A model generated the notes under the pieces. That model worked only from the letters and a program-made list of their open reading frames with translations. It was not told where the DNA came from and did not search any database. A DNA stretch of 64,000 nt from Bacillus aerolatus (GTDB lineage Bacteria; Bacillota; Bacilli; Bacillales; Domibacillaceae), in the NCBI RefSeq assembly GCF_009183655.1, contig NZ_WEIO01000001.1:610829-674828 (forward strand), in the 5' to 3' direction. Position 1 is the stretch's first letter; every line of letters starts with the position of its first letter. A program made the position numbers and the translations under genes. This document shows, in pieces, positions 9,400 through 18,043 of this stretch.

Positions 9400-9496
9400 A
9401 CAATACAGATGAATCAAGCCTTTGACAAAAGAAGACTTTTTTATTGAATAAAAATTCATATATTTCATAAAAGCAAATGAAGTATCAGGTAGCAAT

Positions 9497-9540
9497 AAAT
9501 AAGGTGAGGGTGCCTCAAATAGGACACCCTCACCTTATTT
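9497..9540 (+). terminator. Terminator after the GAF-PAS kinase
   Basis: Perfect 16-bp stem AAATAAGGTGAGGGTG / CACCCTCACCTTATTT with a 12-base loop. Confidence 0.75.
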
Positions 9541-9567
9541 CAAATAAAGAGAATGAAGTGGTACCGC

Positions 9568-9731
9568 TTTATGCGCGAACTTTCGGACCTTATGAGCGAC
9601 GATGCCTGATTTGTGAGCGGACAATCCAAATTTATAAGCGGATATCCTAAATTTACAAGTGGCTGCACCCGATTTATAAGCGAGCATCCGAAATTCGTGA
9701 GCATCACCCCAATTTATGAGTGAAAAATATG
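9568..9731. repeat. Degenerate 21-bp tandem repeat, eight units
   Basis: Units with consensus near TTTATRAGCGR followed by about ten looser bases begin at 9568, 9589, 9610, 9631, 9652, 9673, 9694 and 9713. Seven of these steps are 21 bp or close (the last is 19). It lies between two convergent genes. Stops interrupt the frame, so it is non-coding. Confidence 0.8.
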
Positions 9732-9748
9732 CCGCTCGAGGATAAAGC

Positions 9749-10234
9749 CTATTCCTCTTCCTTCAACCCTTTCCCCATGCCTTTCAGAAAATGAACCCCA
9801 AACCCGACTGCGCGATTGATATCGGGGTCCTTTAAGATTTTTAACAAATCCAGCATGCCGATTTGTTTATTGTTATCAATGTGTTTGTTTGCTTCTTCCA
9901 TGCCGGCTGCTACACCGCTCGCAAGCTTTGTCGTCATTTCAGGCTCTATGTTCGCAAGGGCCCCGGTTGCGCCTAAAAAATGATTGATCAAGTTGGTTAC
10001 CGGTTCACGAGATACTTGGTGAAGTGCGATGCCTACGATTTCTTCTTTTGCTTGAAGCATGGAACTTGCTGCTTCAAGTGCCCCGGTATTATGCAATTCA
10101 CTAACAATGCCGAGGATTTTATTTAGTGCTTCTTCATTGTCAGCAAGCAGCTTTTGTAAGTCTTCCAGCTTTTGTTGTGTTTGTTCTTCTTCTGTTCGTT
10201 CGTGCTTTCGAATAGAAGTAATGGGTGTGGCCAT
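9749..10234 (-). CDS. DUF1641 protein, partner of the formate-dehydrogenase-like subunit
   Basis: A 161-residue mostly helical protein. It starts 18 bases after the stop of the large Fe-S/Mo subunit on the same strand, with GAGGAGG ahead of the ATG, so the two are co-transcribed. It is rich in heptad-like Leu/Ile segments (QQKLEDLQKLLADNEEALNKILGIV) and ends in an acidic tail. The same pair (YjgC-YjgD) occurs in Bacillus subtilis. The role of DUF1641 proteins is not established; a small accessory or electron-transfer-linked subunit is the usual guess. Confidence 0.8.
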   Translation of the reverse strand: MATPITSIRKHERTEEEQTQQKLEDLQKLLADNEEALNKILGIVSELHNTGALEAASSMLQAKEEIVGIALHQVSREPVTNLINHFLGATGALANIEPEMTTKLASGVAAGMEEANKHIDNNKQIGMLDLLKILKDPDINRAVGFGVHFLKGMGKGLKEEE

Positions 10235-10252
10235 GGGCTTATCCTCCTCGAT

Positions 10253-13192
10253 TTATTTTGTCGTTAAGTGCACATATCCTGGACGATCCCATTTGCGCTG
10301 CACTTCGACACCATTTTGCGGATGCCGTTTTTTGTTGCGAGGGTTCGTTTTTGGCAGTGGATTTTCTCCGTCTGCTTTAAGCAACTCCATACGAACTTTC
10401 GTTTGCTTATAAGCAGGTGTGTTCGTACGCTGATCCACCGCAGGGCCTGTTAAAAAGTTAATCGCTGAGCTTTTATCAACCGAGTTCATTGGCAGAAAAA
10501 GCTCATTTGCTTGGACACGATCTGTAATTAAGGCAGGTAATTTCACCGCTCCAAACGGGGAAACTAAGCGAACGAGCGACCCGTCTTTTACTCCTCGCTC
10601 TTTTGCCAGTTCCGGAGACACCTCGACGAAAATCCCAGGAACTTTCGCTTGAATTCCTTCTGACTTGTTCGTCAAATTGCCTTCGTGAAAATGTTCTAGC
10701 ATCCGTCCATTGTTAATGTGAAGATCATATTCTTCCGGAAATTCAGCAGGCGCAACCCAGTCAGACAAGGCAAAGCGCGCTTTCTTATCCGGGAAGTTAA
10801 ACCCATCTACGTAAAGAAGTGGCGTGCTTGCTCCCTCGTGGCTTCCCCATAGGAAACTGTTCCAGCCTTCAAGCACTTCATAGTTCGCCTCGCCAAAAAG
10901 AGGGGACAGGCTGGCCATCTCCGCAAAAATATCACTTGGATGGCGATAGTTCCAATTGGCGCCGAGACGATTGGCGATTTCTTGCACGATCCACCAGTCA
11001 GGTTTTGAATCACCGAGCGGCGGAAGGGCCTGATACAATCTTTGCACACGGCGTTCTGTGTTTGTAAATGTTCCTTCTTTTTCGAGAGATGGCGCAGCAG
11101 GTAAAATCACATCGGCATATTGGGCAGTGCGGGAAAAGAAAATATCCTGGACAACAAAGAAATCAAGTTTTGATAACACGTCGTGTACGTGATTCGCGTT
11201 AGAGTCGACGAGTGCCATGTCTTCGCCGACTAAATACATCGCTTTCATTTTGCCTGCTTCAACAGCATGAAGCATTTGGATGTTGTCAAGGCCTGGCTTT
11301 CCATCGATCTTTACGCCGTACGCTTCTTCAAATTTTGCCCGTGCCTTATCATCCGTTACGTGCTGATAGCCGGGGAGCCAGCCGGGGAGCGTACCCATAT
11401 CGCAAGCACCTTGTACATTGTTATGGCCGCGAAGCGGATAAGCGCCGGCACCTGGCCGGCGATAGTTGCCTGTAGCAAGAAGCAAGTTCGAGATCGCTGC
11501 GGAAGTATCTGAACCGCCCGTGTTTTGCGTGACACCCATTCCCCAAAGGATACACGTACCGTCAGCATCGCGAATCATTTTAGCTGCTTGAATGAGTGTT
11601 TCTTTTGCAATGCTGGTCACTTCTTCGGCATATTCGAGTGTATATTTTTCAAGCACGGTTTTAAACTCATTAAAGAAGTTAACATTCTCTTCGATAAATT
11701 TTTGGTCGTGCCATCCTTGATCAATGATATATTTTGTCACAGCCATCAGCCATACTTGATCCGTTCCTTGCTTTGGCCTAATGAAAATATCCGAGCGCTC
11801 GGCCATTTCGTGTTTCCGCATGTCAGCAACAATGAGTTTTTGGCCCTGGAGCTTATGGGCGCGTTTTACACGGGTTGCGAGAACAGGGTGGCCCTCAGCT
11901 GGATTGGCCCCGACGATGATGACAAGGCCGGCTTTAGCGATGTCCTTAATTGTGCCGGCATCTCCGCCCATGCCAACGGTCCGGAATAATCCATCCGTTG
12001 CCGGGGACTGGCAGTAGCGGGAGCAGTTATCGACATCATTTGTTTCAAATACTTGTCGTGCCAGTTTTTGAATAGCGTAGTTTTCTTCATTTGTAATTTT
12101 AGAGGAAGAAATAAACCCGACAGAACCAGAGCCGTATTGCTGCTGAGTCGAACCTAATTTATTGGCAACTAAATTCAATGCTTCCTCCCATGTGGATTCA
12201 ACGAATTCGCCGCCTTTACGAATTAATGGCTTCGTGAGCCGTTCTTCGGCGTTGACGAAATCCCAGCCGAATTTTCCTTTTACGCACGTGGAAATAGCGT
12301 TCACCGGCGCCTCGGACGTTGGCTGGACTTTAAGTATTTTCCGTCCTTTTGTCCAAATTTCAAATGAACAGCCAACGCCGCAAAATGTACAGACCGTTTT
12401 TGTTTTTTTCGTCCGTGTTTCGCGCATGGCAGCTTCCACTTCAGATACAGCGAAAATGCCGCTGTATCCCGGCTCAACAGCTTTGACAAGATCAATCATC
12501 GGGCTGAGCGTCTCGTTTTTTATACTTGTCATAAAGCCCGCTTCGCCAAGCATCGATTTTTCCATTAAAGCGTTACAAGGACAAACGGTGACACACTGGC
12601 CACAGCTGACACAGGAAGAGTCGTTAATGGCGCTTCCTTTATCCCAAAGAACGCGCGGACGCTCTGCTTCCCAATCAATCGACAGCGTTTCGTTCACTTG
12701 GAGGTTTTGGCAAACTTCCACACATTGACCGCAAGCAATACATTGGTTGGGGTCATAACGGTAGAAAGGGTGGGACATATCAACTTCCGTTACGTCCGCT
12801 TTTGGGGTGTAGGGGTATTTTTGATGCTCGATTTCCATTAGCTGCGCGGTATTATGTAAGGTGCAATTGCCGTTGTTGTTATCACAAACGGTACAGTAAA
12901 GTAAGTGGTTTTCTAATAAACGATCCATCGCTTCTGTTTGTGCTTCTTTTGCAAGAGTGGAAGAAAGCTCGATATTCATTCCATTTTTTGCAACGGTTGA
13001 ACAGGACCGGACAAGTTCACCATCTACTTCTACGATACAAGTATCGCATGTTTGAATAGGATCCACTTCAGGTACGTAACAAATTTGCGGATGGGGAATA
13101 TTATGTTGATTGATGATTTCCAAAACGGATGATCCTACATTGGCTGTGTACTCTTTGCCATTTATAGTGATCATCAACATATGATAGTTCAT
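10253..13192 (-). CDS. Formate dehydrogenase-like molybdopterin oxidoreductase, alpha subunit (YjgC type)
   Basis: A 979-residue cytosolic enzyme. The start at 13192 follows GGGAGG at 7 bases. Domains: [2Fe-2S] ferredoxin (Cys 38, 49, 52, 64); a His-Cys3 [4Fe-4S] site (H96, C100, C103, C110); two [4Fe-4S] clusters (C151, 154, 157, 161 and C194, 197, 200, 204); the Mo-proximal [4Fe-4S] (C268, 271, 275, 303); then the MGD-binding catalytic part and C-terminal molydopterin-dinucleotide domain (about 860-965). The predicted Mo ligand is Cys394 in NCSRYCQSPA. The next residue is Gln395 where classical formate dehydrogenases have a catalytic His. Formate oxidation is therefore likely but not certain. 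FdhD and the Moco genes at 46-49 kb would support its maturation. Confidence 0.88.
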   Translation of the reverse strand: MNYHMLMITINGKEYTANVGSSVLEIINQHNIPHPQICYVPEVDPIQTCDTCIVEVDGELVRSCSTVAKNGMNIELSSTLAKEAQTEAMDRLLENHLLYCTVCDNNNGNCTLHNTAQLMEIEHQKYPYTPKADVTEVDMSHPFYRYDPNQCIACGQCVEVCQNLQVNETLSIDWEAERPRVLWDKGSAINDSSCVSCGQCVTVCPCNALMEKSMLGEAGFMTSIKNETLSPMIDLVKAVEPGYSGIFAVSEVEAAMRETRTKKTKTVCTFCGVGCSFEIWTKGRKILKVQPTSEAPVNAISTCVKGKFGWDFVNAEERLTKPLIRKGGEFVESTWEEALNLVANKLGSTQQQYGSGSVGFISSSKITNEENYAIQKLARQVFETNDVDNCSRYCQSPATDGLFRTVGMGGDAGTIKDIAKAGLVIIVGANPAEGHPVLATRVKRAHKLQGQKLIVADMRKHEMAERSDIFIRPKQGTDQVWLMAVTKYIIDQGWHDQKFIEENVNFFNEFKTVLEKYTLEYAEEVTSIAKETLIQAAKMIRDADGTCILWGMGVTQNTGGSDTSAAISNLLLATGNYRRPGAGAYPLRGHNNVQGACDMGTLPGWLPGYQHVTDDKARAKFEEAYGVKIDGKPGLDNIQMLHAVEAGKMKAMYLVGEDMALVDSNANHVHDVLSKLDFFVVQDIFFSRTAQYADVILPAAPSLEKEGTFTNTERRVQRLYQALPPLGDSKPDWWIVQEIANRLGANWNYRHPSDIFAEMASLSPLFGEANYEVLEGWNSFLWGSHEGASTPLLYVDGFNFPDKKARFALSDWVAPAEFPEEYDLHINNGRMLEHFHEGNLTNKSEGIQAKVPGIFVEVSPELAKERGVKDGSLVRLVSPFGAVKLPALITDRVQANELFLPMNSVDKSSAINFLTGPAVDQRTNTPAYKQTKVRMELLKADGENPLPKTNPRNKKRHPQNGVEVQRKWDRPGYVHLTTK

Positions 13193-13227
13193 TTTTATAC
13201 CTCCCTTGTCTTTTTATTTTTATATAT

Positions 13228-13283
13228 AAAAAAATCCACCACGAACCCGGCCCGACAGCAGGCCTAGTGTACTCATGGTGGAA
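13228..13283 (-). promoter_or_regulatory. Leader terminator/attenuator in the 5' UTR of the formate-dehydrogenase-like gene
   Basis: Reading the minus strand, TCCACCA (rc of TGGTGGA, 13276-13282) pairs with TGGTGGA (rc of 13235-13241), enclosing a GGCC/GGCC inner stem (13249-13264), and is followed by seven U (13228-13234). It therefore looks like an intrinsic terminator placed inside the leader, between the predicted promoter (13394-13422) and the start codon (13192). A small upstream hairpin TTTAG/CTAAA sits at about 13290-13310. Together these fit transcription attenuation or a riboswitch; no known class is recognised. Confidence 0.55.
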
Positions 13284-13393
13284 TAGTTCTTTAGCAGTCC
13301 GTACTAAATAGCCAATCCAGTTAATCAATAGAAATTAAACGTGATAGAACTAGAACATTTTTTAAATATTCTGATTTCATCTCTGTTAATGTT

Positions 13394-13422
13394 ATTATAG
13401 TAGTTAACTAAGAAATAAACAA
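13394..13422 (-). promoter_or_regulatory. Sigma-A-like promoter for the formate-dehydrogenase-like operon
   Basis: On the minus strand TTGTTT (13417-13422), a 17-base spacer and a perfect TATAAT (13394-13399). The predicted transcript start near 13387 gives a leader of about 195 bases. Confidence 0.6.
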
Positions 13423-13501
13423 TATTAACTTGATATTAAGGTAGAAGAAGACATAGCCGTTTCTGTGTTTGTCTTTGATAAAAATATCGTATAAAGGGGG
13501 A

Positions 13502-14311
13502 ATGAAAGTGAACGAGATAGAGATAAAAAGAGAGATTCTTCGTTTTACGAATGGCCAGGCTGAATATATAGAGGACAGCATTGTCACAGAATATCCTGTG
13601 ACAATAAAAATCAATGGCGAAGAATTTGTGACAATGGTTTGCACCCCGGAGTATATAGAGGACATGGTCATTGGTTATTTAGCTTCTGAAGGTATTGTTC
13701 GTAAATATGAAGATATTCAACATATTTGGATGCAGGAAAAAGAAGGATTTGTTCATATTAAAACAAATAAACTGAATCCTTTTTCCAGAAACTTTCAAAA
13801 TAAGCGGTATATTACTTCCTGCTGTGGAATGAGCAGGCAGGGGTTTGTGTTTGTAAATGATGCATTGACGGCAAAAAAAATGGATACCATTCATGTAAAA
13901 CTCACTCCCGAGGATTGTTTTCGGCTGATGGATGAAATGCAAAAGTCTGCGATTATTTTTCAGAAGACGGGCGGTGTTCATAATGCGTCTTTATGTGATT
14001 TGAATGGCTGTGTTTTAAGCAGAATGGACATTGGAAGACATAATGCACTTGATAAAATCTATGGGTACTGTTTAAAAAACAACATTACCCTTAGTGATAA
14101 AGTACTTGTGTTCAGCGGGCGCATCTCTTCAGAAATCTTATTGAAAGTGGCTAAAATCGGATGTGAGGTTGTCCTGTCAAAATCAGCCCCCACTGAACGG
14201 GCCTTACAACTGGCGGAAGAGTTAGGAATTACAACAGTAGGATTTATCCGCAAGCAATCGCTAAATGTATATACTTGTCCGGCACGAATTAAAATTGATT
14301 CCCGACAATAA
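13502..14311 (+). CDS. fdhD: FdhD, formate dehydrogenase sulfurtransferase
   Basis: A 269-residue protein from the ATG at 13502 (AAAGGGGG ahead of it; 11 upstream in-frame codons lack a site). FdhD transfers sulfur from a cysteine desulfurase to the Mo-bisMGD cofactor, which is essential for formate dehydrogenase activity. Family features seen: SIVTEYPVTIKINGEE, CTPEYIEDMVIGYLASEGI, GGVHNASLCD, MDIGRHNALDKIYG and FSGRISSEILLKVAKIGCEVVLSKSAPTERALQLAEELGIT. The active Cys region reads ITSCCGMSRQG in place of the CGxCG of enterobacterial FdhD, so the second Cys of the CxxC pair is missing or shifted. It is divergent from the formate-dehydrogenase-like operon it should serve. Confidence 0.9.
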   Translation: MKVNEIEIKREILRFTNGQAEYIEDSIVTEYPVTIKINGEEFVTMVCTPEYIEDMVIGYLASEGIVRKYEDIQHIWMQEKEGFVHIKTNKLNPFSRNFQNKRYITSCCGMSRQGFVFVNDALTAKKMDTIHVKLTPEDCFRLMDEMQKSAIIFQKTGGVHNASLCDLNGCVLSRMDIGRHNALDKIYGYCLKNNITLSDKVLVFSGRISSEILLKVAKIGCEVVLSKSAPTERALQLAEELGITTVGFIRKQSLNVYTCPARIKIDSRQ

Positions 14312-14351
14312 TTATTTAATCGGCTTTTGACAAGTTATCTAAAGATTTTAG

Positions 14352-15737
14352 TCAACTTTTCCTTAAATATCGAATGACATCTTTAAATACTTTGTCATTG
14401 CCCGCGGTTTTAAAGTACAGAAGATCAGTTGGCTGCAAGAAAGAATCGAGGAAGTTTATCATTTCTTCCGCTTCAGAAAAGTGATACACATTTTTCTTGT
14501 CCATTCCTGCATTAATTGCTGCTTTCGCGATATCTTTTGCCAGAAATCCTTTGGTAATCAGTACGTCTATTCCTAATTCTTTCAGCAATAATCCTGCTTT
14601 TTCGTACTCCTCTTCTGCATATTTTCCAAGTGCAGCCATTCTCCCGAGAATGGCAATCTTCCTCTGTGAGGGCATGGCTAGTTCCTTAAATGCCAACAAT
14701 CCATTTTTTAAAGAAGCAGGATTTGATTTCCACGTATCATCAATAACGGTGACCTGATTTTTGCCTTCGATTATTTGAAAGTGAGAGTTTAAATGGTGAA
14801 AGGATGCCACCCTTTTTATTGCAGTGTTCATATTCATGCCAATTTCTAAAGCTGCTGCAATAGAAGCGACTGCATTGTAGACATTATGCTCACCTAATCC
14901 AGGAACAATTCCATCATACAATTGGTTATTATATTTTATTTTAAAGTGCATGCTGTTTTCGGTAAAAGCAATATTTTCTATGCGTAAATGGGCAAATTTA
15001 CTTTTTCCAAAGGTCACAATTTCCCCTTTATACTTGGAGAAATCCATAGACATAATGTGTGGATCATCAATATTAATAATAAGTGTTCCTTTATTATTAA
15101 GGCCTTCCATTATCTTTTCTTTTTCTGCAACATAATCTTGAAATAAACGGAACTTGTCGGTATGATCGACATCAATCATCGTGATAATTCCTATAGTTGG
15201 GAAAAAATATTTGCATGCCTCCATCATATCGCCACGTTCTGATACTGCCGTTTCAAAAATAGCTGCGTCAGTTTCTTCATTAATGCCGGTTAAATAAGGA
15301 AGATTGTAACAACCTGCATTCTTGTTTGAAATGGTTGCTTGTACAGTAAAATCTTTTTGTAAAATATGTTTAAGCATTTCTTTCGTCGTTGTTTTCCCAC
15401 AAGTGCCAGTAACCGCCACAACAGGAATATTGAACAAGTGACGGTAGTAGGAAGTGAATTTGAAAAAAGCTTCCATCACATCGTCTACCATAATAATTTG
15501 TTCCGGTTTCAATTTATCCATATTTAAAAACGGTGTATCCGTTACTATATAAAAGTCGGTATAATCTACAAACTTTTCACCATTAAGATATGTTTTTCCA
15601 TTTCTCCTAAAATATAAAGTATGATGATCTGGATAAAACTTGTTATGGGTGACATTAGAAATGGTGACTCCTTTATGAGCCTCAGTGGATTCCAATCCCA
15701 TAGAAGTTAATACTTCCTCTAAGAGTAGAGGTTTCAA
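14352..15737 (-). CDS. Stand-alone MurF-like Mur ligase
   Basis: A 461-residue protein with TTG start behind GGAGGG. Three-domain Mur ligase: an N-terminal UDP-substrate-like domain (1-95), the central ATPase with P-loop GTCGKTTTKE near 110 (Cys in place of the usual Asn), ETAVSERGDM, DVDHTDKF and NIDDPH, and a C-terminal domain starting near 320 with DDTWKSNPASLKNGL and ILGRMAALG. It resembles MurF (D-Ala-D-Ala adding enzyme) but lies far from any cell-wall gene cluster and departs from MurF at several motifs. It may ligate another amino acid or peptide. The family assignment is firm, the substrate unknown. Confidence 0.75.
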   Translation of the reverse strand: MKPLLLEEVLTSMGLESTEAHKGVTISNVTHNKFYPDHHTLYFRRNGKTYLNGEKFVDYTDFYIVTDTPFLNMDKLKPEQIIMVDDVMEAFFKFTSYYRHLFNIPVVAVTGTCGKTTTKEMLKHILQKDFTVQATISNKNAGCYNLPYLTGINEETDAAIFETAVSERGDMMEACKYFFPTIGIITMIDVDHTDKFRLFQDYVAEKEKIMEGLNNKGTLIINIDDPHIMSMDFSKYKGEIVTFGKSKFAHLRIENIAFTENSMHFKIKYNNQLYDGIVPGLGEHNVYNAVASIAAALEIGMNMNTAIKRVASFHHLNSHFQIIEGKNQVTVIDDTWKSNPASLKNGLLAFKELAMPSQRKIAILGRMAALGKYAEEEYEKAGLLLKELGIDVLITKGFLAKDIAKAAINAGMDKKNVYHFSEAEEMINFLDSFLQPTDLLYFKTAGNDKVFKDVIRYLRKS

Positions 15738-15785
15738 TTTAATTATCCCTCCATTTAATTTTTTTGTAAAGTTTTCCTATAATAT

Positions 15786-15805
15786 AATATGCATGTACGC
15801 ATATT
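15786..15805. promoter_or_regulatory. Inverted repeat in the promoter region of the MurF-like gene
   Basis: AATATGC-N6-GCATATT, perfect 7-bp arms, about 50 bases upstream of the TTG start, within an AT-rich stretch that probably carries the promoter. Candidate operator. Confidence 0.35.
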
Positions 15806-15867
15806 TTGACTAGACATTTTTTAGATTTTCGTCAATATTTAAGACTGTCCTCATAGCTGTTTCATCA

Positions 15868-15906
15868 AAAGATGAGCTTATCCTGTAGGACAAGCTCATC
15901 TTTTTT
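15868..15906 (-). terminator. Terminator of the DMT-family gene
   Basis: AAAGATGAGCTT / AAGCTCATCTTT stem around TCCTACAGGA, flanked by A and T runs, so it can work on both strands. It lies directly behind the stop at 15907. Confidence 0.75.
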
Positions 15907-16827
15907 TCATTTTATTGCGGTTTTCTGCATGGTTCTTTCTACTAATTGAGATTTTCTTACCACTTTAGGATAATTCACAAAATAAATACTGAGTACAATT
16001 AATATTAACCCGGCAAGCAGCGAAAAGGTGAATGGTTCATTCATGAACATTGTCCCAGTTAAAACGGCTATAAGTGGGACAAGAAAAGTAAAGGAAGCTA
16101 CTTGACTGGCTTCTCCCGAATTGATTAGCTTAAAATAGAGCACGAACGCTACCGGGATTCCAAAAGTAACTCCAAATCCTAAACCGAACAAATACTCCTT
16201 GTTCCAAACAATATCTGCCCAGTTTTCCAATCCTGTTCCGATGCTTGTTAAAATAGCCCCTCCGATTGTAAATTGTAAAGCCACCATCCACATAGGGTCT
16301 ACTTTACCGCTCTCTTTTTTAACATAAATTGTACCAAGCGCCCAGCTTGCGGCTGTCAATAAAGCTAAAATGACCCCCAAGGTAGAGAGCTGGCCGGTTA
16401 ATCCATCAGCGCTAATAGCCAAGATTCCGATAAAGCCAACAATTAGACCAATGACTTTCATTCTTGACATCTGCTCACCGAGCCATGCCCAGGCGAATAG
16501 CCCAATAAGTACCGGCTGGAAATAAACAAGGACCGAAAATAACCCTCCCGGCAAATAGATCAGTCCAACTGTTTGAATTCCATAAAAGAAAACGGCATTA
16601 AATAGCGCAGATATACAGTATTTGGACCAGTTTTCACGCCATTTTATTTTTTTCCAAGTTGGCAATAAGAAAACGGATAATAATAATCCTCCGAATAGAG
16701 CACGCATTCCTGCGAATAGCAGGGGTGGAGTGTGAGATAAGGACATTTTGTAAATACCCCAGCTTAACCCCCAAATAAGAACTAACAAAGTAATTGCTGC
16801 AGTTGATTTAAGTGAAAATCTCCTCAT
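15907..16827 (-). CDS. EamA/DMT-superfamily transporter
   Basis: A 306-residue membrane protein with about ten transmembrane helices arranged as two EamA repeats (LIWGLSWGIYKMSL near 18 and LLTAASWALGTIYVKKE near 155), typical of drug/metabolite exporters. AAGGAG lies 8 bases ahead of the ATG. The substrate cannot be read from the sequence. It is a single-gene unit, with a palindrome (16852-16867) just upstream that may be an operator. Confidence 0.85.
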   Translation of the reverse strand: MRRFSLKSTAAITLLVLIWGLSWGIYKMSLSHTPPLLFAGMRALFGGLLLSVFLLPTWKKIKWRENWSKYCISALFNAVFFYGIQTVGLIYLPGGLFSVLVYFQPVLIGLFAWAWLGEQMSRMKVIGLIVGFIGILAISADGLTGQLSTLGVILALLTAASWALGTIYVKKESGKVDPMWMVALQFTIGGAILTSIGTGLENWADIVWNKEYLFGLGFGVTFGIPVAFVLYFKLINSGEASQVASFTFLVPLIAVLTGTMFMNEPFTFSLLAGLILIVLSIYFVNYPKVVRKSQLVERTMQKTAIK

Positions 16828-16851
16828 TGGAAGAACTCCTTTCCTTTCATG

Positions 16852-16867
16852 TTAACTATACAGTTAA
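16852..16867. promoter_or_regulatory. Palindrome upstream of the DMT-family gene
   Basis: TTAACT-ATAC-AGTTAA, perfect 6-bp arms, 25 bases upstream of the ATG. Read on the minus strand it includes TATAGT, a possible -10 element, so a bound repressor could block transcription. Confidence 0.35.
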
Positions 16868-17029
16868 TTTCTGATAATTCCTAATAGTTTCTAATGTATG
16901 GTTTGTAAGATAAATATCGCTTAAACGTTATTGCTAGTGGACTGACAGTCAGCAAGCTATGAATAGCGGCTGTCTGTTTTCCGTTGTATACTCTTTGGAG
17001 AGATGAAAACAGAAAGGAAGGAAATCAAC

Positions 17030-18010
17030 ATGGTGCGTTTCGGTGTGGTCGGTACGAACTGGATAACTCAATCTTTTTTAGAGGCGGCGAGCTTAGTGGA
17101 AGACTTCTCACTAACGGCCGTTTACTCGCGGACGAATCAAAGAGCAGAACTTTTTGCTGAACAATATGGGGTAGAGCATACTTTCACAGATTTGGAGAGC
17201 ATGGCAAAGAGCAGTTTAATTGATGCTGTATACATTGCCAGTCCTAATACTCTGCATTCTGAACAAGCGCAAATTTTCTTGCGCAATAAGAAACACGTAT
17301 TGTGCGAAAAACCGATGGCTGCTAACAGCAGGGAAGTCAAACAAATGATCCAGGCAGCGAAAGACAATAACGTGTTGTTAATGGAAGCAATGAAATCCAC
17401 GTTTTTGCCAAATTTTCAGTCTGTTCAGGAACACTTGCCTAAAATAGGAACGGTCCGGAAATACTTTGCTAACTACTGTCAATATTCTTCCCGCTATGAT
17501 GCATATAAGGAAGGAACGATATTGAATGCCTTTAATCCCGCTTTTGCGAGCGGCGCTTTAATGGATATTGGCGTGTACTGCATTTATCCGATGGTTGTTT
17601 TATTTGGAAAGCCTTCGGAAATTCAGGCGGACGGTTTTTTGTTAGATTCAGGAGTAGATGGTGAAGGGAGTATCATCTGCAAATACGCGGAAATGAGTGC
17701 AGTCATGATGTATTCTAAAATTACAGAAACGAACCTTCCTTCCGAAATACAAGGGGAAGAAGGAGTCATTAGAATGGATAGAATCTCTACACAGGGAAAA
17801 GTGGCTATTCACTATCGCAAAGGCGGCATAGAAGACATTTCCGTTCCTCAAAAAAAGAGCACGATGTATTATGAAGTAAAAGAATTTATTGAACTAATTA
17901 AAAGCGGGATCGTTGAGTCTGTTAAGAATTCTTATGAAAATTCATTGATAACAATGGAAATAATGGATGAAGTGCGAAAGCAAATTGGGATTAGCTTCCC
18001 GAGTGATTAA
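17030..18010 (+). CDS. Gfo/Idh/MocA family oxidoreductase
   Basis: A 326-residue NAD(P)-dependent dehydrogenase. The ATG at 17030 is chosen because AAGGAAGG lies 8 bases before it; an upstream ATG at 17003 overlaps a poor site. The N-terminal Rossmann domain starts MVRFGVVGTNWITQSFLEAA, and the family marker EKP is in HVLCEKPMAANSREVKQM near residue 93. The C-terminal alpha/beta domain contains GALMDIGVYCIYPMV, the usual substrate-binding D-x-x-x-Y/H region. Members act on sugars, inositols or diols; the substrate here is unknown. The next gene starts 33 bases on. Confidence 0.85.
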   Translation: MVRFGVVGTNWITQSFLEAASLVEDFSLTAVYSRTNQRAELFAEQYGVEHTFTDLESMAKSSLIDAVYIASPNTLHSEQAQIFLRNKKHVLCEKPMAANSREVKQMIQAAKDNNVLLMEAMKSTFLPNFQSVQEHLPKIGTVRKYFANYCQYSSRYDAYKEGTILNAFNPAFASGALMDIGVYCIYPMVVLFGKPSEIQADGFLLDSGVDGEGSIICKYAEMSAVMMYSKITETNLPSEIQGEEGVIRMDRISTQGKVAIHYRKGGIEDISVPQKKSTMYYEVKEFIELIKSGIVESVKNSYENSLITMEIMDEVRKQIGISFPSD

Positions 18011-18043
18011 TGGAAAAATATTTACTGAAAGGGTTGAATCATT

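Noticed and set aside
9610..9723. Heptapeptide-repeat frame (FISGYPK-like) through the 21-bp tandem repeat
   Set aside because: 21 is a multiple of 3, so a repeat frame arises automatically. It has no start or ribosome site and stops occur in the first units.
10253..13192. Selenocysteine formate dehydrogenase
   Set aside because: No in-frame TGA; the Mo ligand position is coded as Cys.
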